From: Cladosporium sp. IMV 00045
Taxonomy: Eukaryota > Ascomycota > Dothideomycetes > Cladosporiales > Cladosporiaceae
Assembly: GCA_001931905.2 (NCBI GenBank)
Contig: MSJI02000816.1
Coordinates: 1,782 to 27,830, forward strand
Length of the DNA: 26,049 nt
Direction: 5' to 3'
The notes beneath the pieces are model-generated. The model was given only the letters and a program-made list of their open reading frames with translations. It had not been told where the DNA came from and did no database searches. Below, piece by piece: positions 7,494 through 16,914 of the stretch (the first letter of the stretch is position 1; each line of letters opens with the position of its first letter). Made by a program: the position numbers and the translations under genes.

Positions 7494-7727
7494 TGTCACA
7501 GGCGGAAGGCAGCGTGTACGGTGCGTAGGTATAGCTACCAATTAGATCAGGTACAGAGCTATATACAGTCCTAGTCATAACCTGGCAGGTCGCTGGATGA
7601 CGAAGACGTAGCTCGAAGAGCTACAAGACATTGTAAAGGAGAAGCGCAGGTGAAGCCGAAGCCCGGCTTACCTGCCTTCCCAAGTATCACCAGCAATGTC
7701 ACAGGGTTCTAGATCCTGGCTGTGACA
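7494..7727 (-). repeat. Gypsy2 3' LTR (234 bp)
   Basis: On the minus strand this starts TGTCACAGCCAGGATC and ends CCGCCTGTGACA. It differs from the 5' LTR at three transitions, near 7500, 7543 and 7706. Confidence 0.93.
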
Positions 7728-7740
7728 CTACTCCCCTCCC
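7728..7740 (-). other. Gypsy2 polypurine tract
   Basis: The sense strand reads GGGAGGGGAGTAG directly before the 3' LTR. This is the expected plus-strand primer. Unlike Gypsy1, it lies beyond the pol stop codon (7795). Confidence 0.8.
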
Positions 7741-7794
7741 AAAGGTCGAACTCCGTGAGACCGATCCTCCTAGGACAACTTCGGGGCAGTGTTT

Positions 7795-10700
7795 TCAACG
7801 AACGAACGGCGGTATAGGACGGTCGCGGTATCTCCGGTGGAAATCGCGGACGAGCTGCGGTACGTCTTCGTAGATCATACGCGCAGGTTCTAAGGTCGGA
7901 TCGTCGTAACCAGTCCAGCGTATGAGATACTTGTAACCTCTACCCTTCCGACGGCAGTCCTGGACTTCAGCGACTTCGTGTGTAGGACACCCATCTATAA
8001 ACACAGGCGGTGGCGGTTCCTGTAGTTGACCAGGCAAGGGATCGTCGGCAGCCAGATGCAGCTGGTCCACATTAAAGACAGGGTGAATCGGCATCGAGTC
8101 AGGCAGGTGAAGTCGGTAAGTGTACGGTCCTAGCACGTCAGTGATCCGAAACGGACCAACGTTCTTCCAGTCGAGTTTCTTGCGCGGGCGGAATGTCTTC
8201 AAATTCTTTGCAGACAACCAAACTTCTTGATCGACGGAAAAGCTCGGGGCTGTGGCGCGCGACCTGTTCGAGGCCTCCTCATACCGGGCTTGGGATAGCA
8301 TAGTCTGTTCACGGAGGTAGTGAAGAATGGCAGACATGTGGTCGGCAAAGGCAGACGCTTGCCTGGCTGCGGGGGTATCGGTCGGGTCGACCGGCTCCAC
8401 ACCTAATCGTGGGTGGAAGCCGTAGTTTGCAAAGAAGGGGGACATGCCGGTCGTTTCGGAGAACAGCGAGTTCGCGGAGAACTCAGCTAACGGGAGCCAG
8501 TCTACCCAGTCGTCTTGTAAGTACGACACGTAGGCGCGGAGGTGTTGTTCCAGGACAGCGTTCATTCGCTCTGTCTGGCCATCGCCTTCGGGGCGGTGAG
8601 CGACAGTCATCTTCGTAGATAGCTGGAGTCTTTTCGACAGGTGTTCCCAAAATGTATTCACAAAGCGTATATCTCGGTCGGATATGATAGAAACCGGAGC
8701 ACCATGCAGGCGGTAGATCTCGCGGACGAAGATGCGCGCTACATCTTCGGCATTGTCAGTCATGAGACAGGGGACGTAATGGCGCATCTTTGTGAGTCTA
8801 TCTACGACGACAAGGACTGCGTCGTAACCATTCGACAGCGGTAGGTGCGTAATGAAGTCCACGGAAATGTGTTGCCAAGATCTTTCGGGAACCGGGAGCG
8901 GCTGTAACAGACCTTGGTGTCGATCGTGGCGTGCTTTGATCCGGCCACAGGTTCGGCAATTCAGAATGTATCGACGAACGTCGGTGCTCATCCCTTTCCA
9001 GCAATAGTTACGCGACAACAGCTCAAATGTCTTTGCTCTTCTAGGGTGGCCTGCGGATGGGTTGTCGTGGTACTGTCGGATAATCTTCACTCGGAGGTCT
9101 TCGAACTCAGGAACGTAGATCCTGTCTCGGTAGTACAGGAGTCGGTCTTTGTGCTGACATTGAGCAAGTTGTAAGAACGGATGCCGATTCTTACCCTGCT
9201 CTAGCGCTTGCAGCACCGATGTTACATTTTCGTCTTCCAAAGAGCCTTTCTCTAATAGTTGTTCGATCTCCGGGGTGTCGTTCGAGACAGGATCGGGAGT
9301 CATAGCGTTGAACAGAACCACTTCGGTGAGATCCTTTCTGAAGCGCACGTTCTTTTGTTCTTTGAACCGTACTGTCTTCTCATGGCCTATTTGTGTCGAC
9401 AGTCTTGGTTTCGGGGTTTCCAATGGAGCCGGCGGCAGTGTTTCGTCTTCCAAGTTTTCTTTCTTTAGCACGATACGGCTTTGATGTTGGAGGCGTTCAT
9501 CCCCTTCCTTAGGCAGGTCTTCTGGCCTCTTGGTCAGAGCGTCGGGTTTCTCGCCCTGTTTTCCGGGCCGGTAGATGATTCGAAAGTTGTACCGGGACAG
9601 AAACTCAGACCAGCGGGCTTGACGTCTGTTGAGCATCTTGGTCGACATAAAGTATTCTAGATTTCTATGATCGGAAAGGACGCGGATGGGCGTCTCTGTC
9701 CCTTCGAGTTCAGGACGCCATTCTTCGAGGCATCGGATGATCGCGAGCAGTTCCTTGTCGTAAATCTCGTAATTGCACTCGACTGCAGAGTGCTTCTTCG
9801 AGAAGAAAGCAACGGGACGTAGGATTCCTTCATCGTCATATTGGGACAGGACTCCAGCGGAGACAAAGTCGGAGGCGTCGGTTTCCAGAATCGCTTCTTT
9901 GGTCCAGTCGAAAGGTTTCAGGACAGGAGCAGAGGAGACAGTGGCCTTCAGCTTTTCGAAAGCCTCCTGGCACTCCACAGACCAGTTGAACTTGGCGTTT
10001 TTCTTCGTCAGGTCGATTAAAGGGGTCACGATGTTCGAGTAGTTTCGGATGAACCGGCGGTAGAAGTTACAGAACCCGTTGAACCGGAGGACATCGGTAG
10101 AATTGTTTGGGGTGTTCCAGTCTAGGATCGTCTTGACCTTATCGGGGTCCATTTTGAAACCATCCTTGCCCACGATCATGCCTAAGAACTTCGTTTCCTC
10201 AACGAAGAACTCGCACTTAGATAGCTTTGCGTATAGGCCAGCTTGTCGAAGTCGCTCCAAGACCTTACGCACATGTCCCAAGTGCTCTTCTTTCGTCTTG
10301 CTGTAGATCAGAATGTCATCAAGATACGCAGAACAGAAGCGGTCGAGATACTCGCGAAGAGAATCGTTAATGAATCTTTGGAACGTGGCAGGAGCACCGG
10401 TCAGCCCGAACGGCATAACTAAAGATTCAAACAGTCCGAAGCGGGTCAGGAATGCAGTGAACTTCTCATGCCCTTCTTTCATCCTGATGTTGTTAAATGC
10501 AGAGATAATGTCGATTTTAGTAAAGTATTTCATACCATTCAAATTGTTCAGCGTCTCTTTGATCAGCGGCAGAGGGTATCGGTCTTTCACAGAGATTTCG
10601 TTCAGAGCGCGGAAGTCCATACAGAGCCGCAGGCCTCCCCCTGGTTTCTTAACAAAGAGGACCGGCGAGGTTACAGGTGAGGAACTCGGCCGGATGAACC

Positions 10701-11658
10701 CTTTCCTCAGATTCTCGTCAAGCCAGTCCCGGAGAGTGCGGAGCTCTTCTCGAGACATCGAGTATATCCTCCCAAATGGTAGTTTCTTATCGGATGTCAG
10801 ACGGATCTCATGGTCGTACGAGCGGTGCGGCGGCAGCTTATCTGCCTTCTTCGGCGAGAAGACATCCGCAAAATCGCGGAGCGCCTCTGGGAGCTGCAGT
10901 GTTAGTTCTTCGCCTTCTTGCTGCAAGGCCGGATCAATGTCCTCAAGTGTGACCATGCACATCTCGTACCCACGTCTAGCATAAGCCCTGCAGGCGTTCA
11001 AGCTGACTCGAGCGATATCCCGGTGGTTCAGCTTGGGGATATACCGCTTAGGAACATCCTTAAGCGTCTTCTGTCGTGTTGGGTGCCTCGTCGTGTTACA
11101 GTTTCGTATACAGTACGGGTCACTAAACTCCCACGAACCGTCGGCCCAGTTCGTGCGTGGGTTGTGCTTTTTCAGCCAGGGATGGCCTAGGACAATCGGG
11201 TAATGCGATAACGGCGTAGCGTACAGGACAACGTCCTTGTCCACGTGATCTCCATTCGTGATGTCGCAGCGAACGTATTCGCGTACAGTACGAGAATCTC
11301 TCTCTTCGCCGTCGTAGCCGTAAAGAGAGAAGGGTCGGGGAACTGGGCATAAGGCCAGTCCTACAGATTTGGCGTATTCTCGGTCAATAAAGGCATATCC
11401 CTCGCAGCCAGAGTCTACGAGAGCACAGGTGTGTTCGGTCTTGCGATCTTGGACGATTGAAACGCTCAGGATCGGTGCCGAGGTACGGGTGAACTCCTTT
11501 TCAATAGGAATTCCATAAATGGCCACATTCGAAATGCGAAGGGGCTTACCGGGAGAGGGATCAGTTCGAGTGGTTTTTGGGAGCGCAGGTCGAGAAGTCC
11601 GTGCGTTTTGTCTTACTGCCTGGATACGGCTTCCTCCAGGCGAAAGTCGTTTTCCGAA
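7795..11658 (-). CDS. Gypsy2 Pol (protease, RT, RNase H, integrase, chromodomain)
   Basis: The frame is open from 11658, overlaps the end of gag by 46 nt in the -1 frame, and lacks an ATG start, so a Gag-Pol fusion by -1 frameshift is likely. Numbering from the GTG at 11526 (1243 codons), the protease motif is DSG at 38-40 and the RT active site YLDD at 401-404. RNase H has Asp550, Glu592, Asp619 and Asp662. The integrase zinc site is His820, His827, Cys857 and Cys860, with the DDE triad Asp890, Asp950 and Glu986. A GPF motif at about 1124 and a C-terminal chromodomain at about 1184-1235 follow. In the chromodomain the usual WEP is LEP (Leu1212). The best slippery candidate is GGAAAAC at 11655-11649, which is not a canonical heptamer. 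Confidence 0.95.
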   Translation of the reverse strand, partial: FGKRLSPGGSRIQAVRQNARTSRPALPKTTRTDPSPGKPLRISNVAIYGIPIEKEFTRTSAPILSVSIVQDRKTEHTCALVDSGCEGYAFIDREYAKSVGLALCPVPRPFSLYGYDGEERDSRTVREYVRCDITNGDHVDKDVVLYATPLSHYPIVLGHPWLKKHNPRTNWADGSWEFSDPYCIRNCNTTRHPTRQKTLKDVPKRYIPKLNHRDIARVSLNACRAYARRGYEMCMVTLEDIDPALQQEGEELTLQLPEALRDFADVFSPKKADKLPPHRSYDHEIRLTSDKKLPFGRIYSMSREELRTLRDWLDENLRKGFIRPSSSPVTSPVLFVKKPGGGLRLCMDFRALNEISVKDRYPLPLIKETLNNLNGMKYFTKIDIISAFNNIRMKEGHEKFTAFLTRFGLFESLVMPFGLTGAPATFQRFINDSLREYLDRFCSAYLDDILIYSKTKEEHLGHVRKVLERLRQAGLYAKLSKCEFFVEETKFLGMIVGKDGFKMDPDKVKTILDWNTPNNSTDVLRFNGFCNFYRRFIRNYSNIVTPLIDLTKKNAKFNWSVECQEAFEKLKATVSSAPVLKPFDWTKEAILETDASDFVSAGVLSQYDDEGILRPVAFFSKKHSAVECNYEIYDKELLAIIRCLEEWRPELEGTETPIRVLSDHRNLEYFMSTKMLNRRQARWSEFLSRYNFRIIYRPGKQGEKPDALTKRPEDLPKEGDERLQHQSRIVLKKENLEDETLPPAPLETPKPRLSTQIGHEKTVRFKEQKNVRFRKDLTEVVLFNAMTPDPVSNDTPEIEQLLEKGSLEDENVTSVLQALEQGKNRHPFLQLAQCQHKDRLLYYRDRIYVPEFEDLRVKIIRQYHDNPSAGHPRRAKTFELLSRNYCWKGMSTDVRRYILNCRTCGRIKARHDRHQGLLQPLPVPERSWQHISVDFITHLPLSNGYDAVLVVVDRLTKMRHYVPCLMTDNAEDVARIFVREIYRLHGAPVSIISDRDIRFVNTFWEHLSKRLQLSTKMTVAHRPEGDGQTERMNAVLEQHLRAYVSYLQDDWVDWLPLAEFSANSLFSETTGMSPFFANYGFHPRLGVEPVDPTDTPAARQASAFADHMSAILHYLREQTMLSQARYEEASNRSRATAPSFSVDQEVWLSAKNLKTFRPRKKLDWKNVGPFRITDVLGPYTYRLHLPDSMPIHPVFNVDQLHLAADDPLPGQLQEPPPPVFIDGCPTHEVAEVQDCRRKGRGYKYLIRWTGYDDPTLEPARMIYEDVPQLVRDFHRRYRDRPIPPFVR

Positions 11659-13079
11659 TCACTATCTAAAGTGGCAACGTAAGCGGGAGTCGGGGGACGA
11701 ACAGGTGTTGGAGCATGGGGCGGCGGGTCGAATCGGGCTGGTTCCGGTACGTGAGACGTGGGAGACGTGCTTCGGACACCTAACGATTGCATACGCCATT
11801 TCCTAGCGTCGCTGTCGCGTCGCTGGATTCCAGGGGGCCGAATATCAGATTCCGGACAGTCTCTCACACGGTGTCCTAGCCTATGGCAGCGGAAGCAGGC
11901 GCCTGATTCCTTATCTGTGTGGCGGCGGTGAGAGCTTAGATCCATTGGCTCACCAGGTAGCGTCCTCAGTGCAGGCTGTGTCACGGCAGTGTGTGTATCC
12001 GGGATTGACGCCATAATGGAGTTGCGCGATTTCGAAGCTGTTGCGTGCTGACTGACCGGAGTAGGCGTATACGCTTTCGATGTCGTGTGAGTTTGGCGGG
12101 TTTGGAAGTGCCGGCGGCGGCGGTTGTCAAGGTCTTGCAGGTGGCGCGAGAGCTCGTAATAGTCTTCTGACGGCGGAGGGTTGTGCAGCATCATTTCACT
12201 AAGCTCATTTGAGACAGACTGTTCGAGCAGATGGTACAGGTTTCCTTCTGGCACTTGTCCTTCCAATGCCAGTCGTTGGAACTCTGCAAAGTAAGCGCTG
12301 AACTCCTGATTCTTCTGTCTGAGCGAGTAAAGTCTGTTCCTTGCTTGGCGGGGAAGGTCGGTATCGCCGAATGCGCGGTTCAACATGTCCAGGATCTCCT
12401 CGTAGTCGGTCAGGCTATAATCGCCACGGCTGGCGTACGGCAGGATGAGTTCGAAAGCCCGGCCTTCTAAACGGCTTGCTACATAGCGCATGCGGGATTG
12501 TGCGTCAGTGAAGTGGTCAGCGTTCGATTTCATTTTACTGAAGACCTGCTCTACGAATCGGCGGAGGTCCGCACGACTCCCGTTGAATTTCTCGGGATCG
12601 GGGTGCTTTGTGGACCGGTTGCCAGACTGGGAAGTCGCAGCAGCAATAGGCGGAGGCGTTCGATGCGCATGAGCTGTGGGTGCTTCAGCGACAGGCTCGG
12701 CGGGTGGCGTTGTGTTTGGGGTAGTTACATTGGTGGCAGTAGCAGTCAGGGCACGAGTCTTTTCCGCCTCTGTTTCGAGCAACTTAGTCTGGAGTCGGTC
12801 GTATGCTCGTTCAAAGGTCTCTCGTTGGTGCTCGACCTTCAGTTCTCCTCGCTCCAATTCCTTTTCTTTCCGGGCGAGGGCTTGGTGTAACTCAGACAGT
12901 TGAGACTCGTAGTCACGGGTCCGGGTCGTCAAACCTGAGATTTCGTCTTCATACCGGTCGAAGCACTCAAAAGTACGTTTGTAATATTCGAGCCACTCGG
13001 CTGGGTGTTCGAAAACATGCCTCTCGAACTGCTCCTGCGATTCCGGCAGGATAGGAGGTTGCGGGCGGTCGGTCGCCAT
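11613..13079 (-). CDS. Gypsy2 Gag, 488 aa, with CCHC zinc knuckle
   Basis: ATG at 13079 lies 23 nt inside the 5' LTR boundary. Residues 45-110 are a charged, probable coiled coil. A Thr/Pro/Ala-rich linker (about 110-150) precedes the Gag core at about 155-315, with FNGSRADLRRFV at its start and SLRQKNQEFSAYF in the middle. A single zinc knuckle CFRCHRLGHRVRDC lies at 395-408. The tail is Pro-rich and ends EEAVSRQ before TAA. The protein should form the particle shell and bind element RNA. Pol overlaps its end in the -1 frame. Confidence 0.93.
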   Translation of the reverse strand: MATDRPQPPILPESQEQFERHVFEHPAEWLEYYKRTFECFDRYEDEISGLTTRTRDYESQLSELHQALARKEKELERGELKVEHQRETFERAYDRLQTKLLETEAEKTRALTATATNVTTPNTTPPAEPVAEAPTAHAHRTPPPIAAATSQSGNRSTKHPDPEKFNGSRADLRRFVEQVFSKMKSNADHFTDAQSRMRYVASRLEGRAFELILPYASRGDYSLTDYEEILDMLNRAFGDTDLPRQARNRLYSLRQKNQEFSAYFAEFQRLALEGQVPEGNLYHLLEQSVSNELSEMMLHNPPPSEDYYELSRHLQDLDNRRRRHFQTRQTHTTSKAYTPTPVSQHATASKSRNSIMASIPDTHTAVTQPALRTLPGEPMDLSSHRRHTDKESGACFRCHRLGHRVRDCPESDIRPPGIQRRDSDARKWRMQSLGVRSTSPTSHVPEPARFDPPPHAPTPVRPPTPAYVATLDSDSENDFRLEEAVSRQ

Positions 13080-13090
13080 ACCTAAGGTAG

Positions 13091-13099
13091 GAGCTACGT
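13091..13099 (-). other. Gypsy2 self-priming primer-binding site
   Basis: Sense bases +3 to +11 after the 5' LTR read ACGTAGCTC. This is complementary to GAGCTACGT inside the LTR (plus-strand 13214-13222). As in Gypsy1, the complement begins exactly two bases past the LTR and no tRNA-type TGG is present. The LTR partner is also one arm of a short hairpin (13216-13232), so part of the match could be due to that palindrome. Confidence 0.55.
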
Positions 13100-13101
13100 A
13101 G

Positions 13102-13335
13102 TGTCACGGGCGGAAGGCAGCGTGTACGGTGCGTAGGTATAGCTACCAATCAGATCAGGTACAGAGCTATATACAGTCCTAGTCATAACCTGGCAGGTCG
13201 CTGGATGACGAAGACGTAGCTCGAAGAGCTACAAGACATTGTAAAGGAGAAGCGCAGGTGAAGCCGAAGCCCGGCTTACCTGCCTTCCCAAGTATCACCA
13301 GCAATGTCACAGGATTCTAGATCCTGGCTGTGACA
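13102..13335 (-). repeat. Gypsy2 5' LTR (234 bp)
   Basis: The ends are TGTCACAGCC and GCCCGTGACA on the minus strand. It contains the perfect hairpin GTAGCTC/GAGCTAC around a TTC loop, and a TATATA segment (CTGTATATAGC). It is three transitions away from the 3' LTR. Confidence 0.93.
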
Positions 13336-13477
13336 CAACCTATAGTATATACTATATATAAACGAAAGTAGCTTGTTGACTAGCTTCAACTAAATACGAC
13401 TAATAGAAGGCTATCTCTTAGCTAGCTAGCTAGCTTTAAGGATCTCGACTTCGACTTCTATACTATCTAAATAGCTC
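13336..13477. other. AT-rich spacer between Gypsy2 and LTR3
   Basis: 142 bp of AT-rich sequence include a TATAGTATATACTATATATA palindromic patch and a run of GCTA repeats (TAGCTAGCTAGCTAGCTT). No gene is seen. Confidence 0.5.
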
Positions 13478-13731
13478 TGTCACGGGCGGGGTGCGGTGTC
13501 GGTCGGTGCGCAGGTATGGTTGCCAAGCAAATCAGATACAGAGCTATGTACGTGCAGAGGCCGAATCCAGTGGTTGATCCTATTGACATGACGTAGCTCG
13601 AAGAGCCACGTTTGGTTGCAAAGTGCGAAGTCAGGAGAAGCTGGCTTCTCGGTCTACCTGCCAGCTCCGGATTCAGTCCGGGGAAGGCACTGTCACGTGA
13701 GCAAACCAGCTGTCCTGGTTTGCCTGTGACA
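13478..13731 (-). repeat. LTR3: 3' LTR of a truncated third gypsy element (254 bp)
   Basis: On the minus strand it starts TGTCACAGGC and ends CCGCCCGTGACA. The sense sequence just before it, GAGAGGGGAGTAA, is a polypurine tract like those of Gypsy1 and Gypsy2, which marks this as a 3' LTR. It shares blocks with the Gypsy2 LTR (the GGTGCG.AGGTAT block, ATCAGATACAGAGCTAT, GACGTAGCTCGAAGAGC) but is clearly a different family. Confidence 0.8.
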
Positions 13732-13860
13732 TTACTCCCCTCTCTACGGGAAAACACGACAACAGCGAGTACTCTAATTTTTGGAATTGACTCAATTTTC
13801 TGAACGTACACGGCTCCTAGAAGTGGTTTTCGGAGTGCTATCACGTCGGTCGCGTCGCCC
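13732..13860 (-). pseudogene. Remnant of the third gypsy element's 3' internal end
   Basis: After the polypurine tract (13732-13744), about 100 bp of internal sequence remain before the LINE. No chromodomain or other Pol motif can be read in it, so its identity rests on its position beside LTR3 and the polypurine tract. The right boundary with the LINE 5' end is uncertain by some tens of bases. Confidence 0.5.
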
Positions 13861-13877
13861 AGCGCGGCTGTACCGAA

Positions 13878-15528
13878 ATGGCTATTCCATGGCCCTCAGG
13901 GGTTGACTGGCCTCTCGAACTCCGCGAGCACGCTACCGAACTCACCAAGTACCTCCGCGATCCGCTGAACTGCATCGACCGCTCGCAAGGCCAGGCTGTG
14001 CCGGCGAACCATGTGGGGACTATGATCACGGGGACACTAACCATGATAAGCAAGACACTCAGGACACCGGATCTCACCACCATCCAGGACGCACTCAGTA
14101 TCATGCAAACCGAAGCGAAAGATATAGCGGAAGAGACTGCAAACGTCATAGAGACAGTCAAAGTGGAAATGAGGAAGAATGCGGCAGACATCAAGCGGAG
14201 CATCAAGATTGGAGAAGAGACAAAGGTAGCAGCACGAGAAGCGACGGACAAGAGCAAGACGGTTGTGGACATGGTCAAAGAGCTGAAAGACAGGGCACCT
14301 CCTGCCAGGACACACGGACATATGAGCTATGCAGCAGTCGCAGCAAATGGAGCGCTTGCTTCGGGAACGCCTAGGTGCACACGCGATTAAGGCCGTTTCC
14401 CTCCAGGCCCAACGTGAAGTCATCGTGAGCATCAGAAACCCATTGACCATCTCCAAACTGTGAGCCATGAACCCACGTAACCTGAAGTCCCACATCGAAC
14501 GCGCCCTCGAGCAAAGCCAAAATGAACACATCGCACATGTGAAGATAATGTCCTCCAACCAATTGAAGAGCGGGGACTTGAGCCTCAGAACAGCTACTGC
14601 CTCAGAGACACAGGTTCTCAGACATTTCGCAGACGACTGGGTCTGCCGAGTCGGTAACGGAGCGAACGTCCGCAACCCGACGTATGGCGTCCTCGCACAC
14701 GGCATCCGCACCAGCTCCATGGAGATGAATAAGTTTGAAGAGATCCGGGAGAACATCCTGCAAGACAATCGACCGTTCATACCACGAGCGGAGATCAAAT
14801 ACGCGGGATTGACCAGAAATGCCTACAGCAAGTCGGCATCGTCGGTAATCATTGAGTTCACTCGGCCGGAAGACGCAAACAAGATTATCGACGAAGGCCT
14901 GGTCTGGCAGGGCGAGTTGTTTCAGTGTGAGAGGTACGAACGACTGTGTCGCTTGAAGCAGTGCTTCAAGTGTCAGAAATATGGCCACATAGGAACCCAG
15001 TGCAAGGCAATAACAGCATGTGGCTACTGTGCGCAGGAGCACAACTCTAGGGATTGCCCGTCGAAGGCTGACCGGACGGCGCTTAGGAAATGCGCAGCCT
15101 GCGGCGGTGCGCACGAGGCGTGGAACCAGAACTGCCCGACCTGGAAGGAGGAGTTCGATCGGACTAAGGCAGCATACGCGACACGGGCTCAATACCACCC
15201 AGTACCGGAGGTTTCCAGGCCGGACACTCAGCTAGGAGCGGTGACGGGAACGCTACGGAGGACAAGATCATTGAGGGATCCTGGTCAGCCATCGGAGACG
15301 ATGGCTGCCCGGGAGACGTCTCCAACAGGGGGAGGACAAAAACGGACCAACACCGGACTGCCGCTAGCAGCGGCAGACAAAGAGAACGAGCCGCCAAGGA
15401 TTCTGCGCGCTCAGAGACCGCAGAGAGCTGCCAACCCGTCGAGGAGGGCGCTTGAGGCTCTCGAGAACGATACGTTGATCCGTTCCAACAGCCAGCAAAT
15501 GGAGATCGACTCTGACGTGGACTCGTGA
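13878..15528 (+). pseudogene. LINE ORF1 (Gag-like, CCHC knuckles), frameshifted with a stop
   Basis: The ATG at 13878 opens an acidic, helical N-terminal region ending in SYAAVAANGALASGT. A frameshift near 14370 puts the continuation in another frame. A TGA at 14461-14463, in the place where related ORF1 proteins have an Arg codon (CGA to TGA), splits it again just before AMNPRNL. From the ATG at 14467 the frame is open to 15528. It holds an RNA-binding-like domain, then knuckles CFKCQKYGHIGTQC, CGYCAQEHNSRDC and CAACGGAHEAWNQNC at about residues 165-215 of that piece. Such proteins bind LINE RNA. The gene as it stands cannot make the full product. Confidence 0.88.
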
Positions 15529-16912
15529 ACCCGACCAGCACACTGAAAATACTACAGTACAACGTCCGAAAATCCCGAGACACAGTCATGGCCACTCTGC
15601 TACGAGACTCGAGTGTAATGGAGTACGACATCCTCGCCATACAAGAGCCACGGAGAAACCCGTTCTTGTCGACAACACACCACCCCGCTAAGGATCGCTT
15701 TCACCTTTGCTACCCGGCAGCTGTGGAAGGTATGCTTCTTTGTCAGTAAACGACTCGACAACACGAAGTGGCAATTCGAGTCGCAAACGAAAGACGTGTG
15801 CTCGCTCCATATCCGGTGCGAGGCAGGAATCCAAACACAGGAGCAGCTACACTTCCACAACGTCTACAATCCTGGCTTAGCATCAGAAAACCGCGAGAGT
15901 GTTTTGCCTCTCCTCTGTACGCTTCTCAAGAGATACGAGCGGGACGAGCAAGTGGTACTCGGTGACTTCAATCTTCACCATCGCTCGTAGGGAGGAGATC
16001 GAGTGGTCCAGGGAGATCAAGAAGCCGAAGAGCTCATTGTCATAATGGAGCGCTTCGGCAGGACAAACACACTCCAACAGGGGGCAGTGACGCACGCGGA
16101 ACGCAATGCCCAAACGACGATCGATTTATGCTGGATCACGCCAGGTCTTCTCGACAGGCTCATTAAGAGCGAAGTGGACGAAGAACTCGACGACGACTCG
16201 GATCACTTCCCAATTACTACCATGCTCAATCTGAGTGCTAAGAAGCTGGACAAAGAGCCGAAGAGGAATTGAAAGAGACTGGACGACAAGAAGCTTTGTG
16301 AAACGCTCCGACAGACCCTACCGCAGCGACAACGACCAAGAACCAAGACTGCGCTTGACCAATACACAACGATGATCGTAGAGGCAATCGGTAAGGCGGT
16401 CGAAAAGGTACTGCCAAGAGCACGACACTCACCAAAGGCAAGGGAAGGCTGGAATGACGAGTGCACTCGGGTACTGGCAGAGTCGAAGCGGCTGCGCCGA
16501 GCACACTGTCGAGATCATACAGAGTAAAGCTGGGAGGCTTATCGTGCGGCGAGGAACAGGAAGGCAAGGACCATCAGGAAAGCTTTACAGACGGCACACA
16601 GGGAAAAGGTCGCAGCAGCATCGGACTCCGTGGAGGCTCTCTGGAAGGTAGCAAGTGGGCCAGAGGAAGAGAGACACTGCCACCAAGCGTGACGCCATCG
16701 TTGCGATGCCCACAGACTGGAAAGAGGTCACCGAAGTAAGCGAGAAGGCAGAAATATTCAGACGCACCTTCTTCCCTAGACCGCCAGCGGCCGATCTAGA
16801 AGACATGCAAGACGCACAGTACGCCGGACAGATCAGTCTGCCGCCGATAACCGAGAAGGAGATATTGGAAGCCATCAAATCAACGTCGCCTCTAAAAGCA
16901 CCCGGTCCATCT
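15525..16912 (+). pseudogene. LINE ORF2 fragment: endonuclease and start of reverse transcriptase
   Basis: ORF2 overlaps the ORF1 stop. The sequence GTGAACC probably derives from ATGAACC, an ATGA stop/start overlap, so the start codon is lost. An endonuclease/exonuclease/phosphatase domain is readable: LQYNVRKS at the start, IQEPRRNP, GDFNLHH at about 15960 and SDHFPI at about 16200. It is broken by a frameshift near 15728 and by stops at 15988 (TAG), 16270 (TGA) and 16528 (TAA); the first two look like Trp codons changed by G-to-A. The linker continues to LPPITEKEI...LKAPGP, the first conserved block of LINE reverse transcriptase, and the homology then ends abruptly at about 16912. Confidence 0.88.
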
Positions 16913-16914
16913 CA

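Larger units (their letters stand above)
7494..13335 (-). mobile_element. Gypsy2: near-intact Ty3/gypsy chromovirus (5842 bp)
   Basis: This is a complete LTR retrotransposon on the minus strand: 5' LTR 13102-13335, gag, pol in the -1 frame, polypurine tract and 3' LTR 7494-7727. The LTRs differ at three transitions in 234 bp, so it is older than Gypsy1 but still young. Gag and pol have no internal stop. The flanks (CAAAG on the left, CAACC on the right) do not form a clear target duplication. It belongs to a different family from Gypsy1: the Pol proteins share domains and order but are clearly diverged. Confidence 0.95.

Noticed and set aside
10313..10984. 223-codon plus-strand frame opposite Gypsy2 pol
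   Set aside because: It is antisense to the RT coding region, Ser/Arg-rich without a domain, and explained by the codon use of pol.
14037..14798. 253-codon minus-strand frame opposite LINE ORF1
   Set aside because: It is Cys/Arg-rich with no domain, and the plus strand carries clear LINE ORF1 homology with zinc knuckles.
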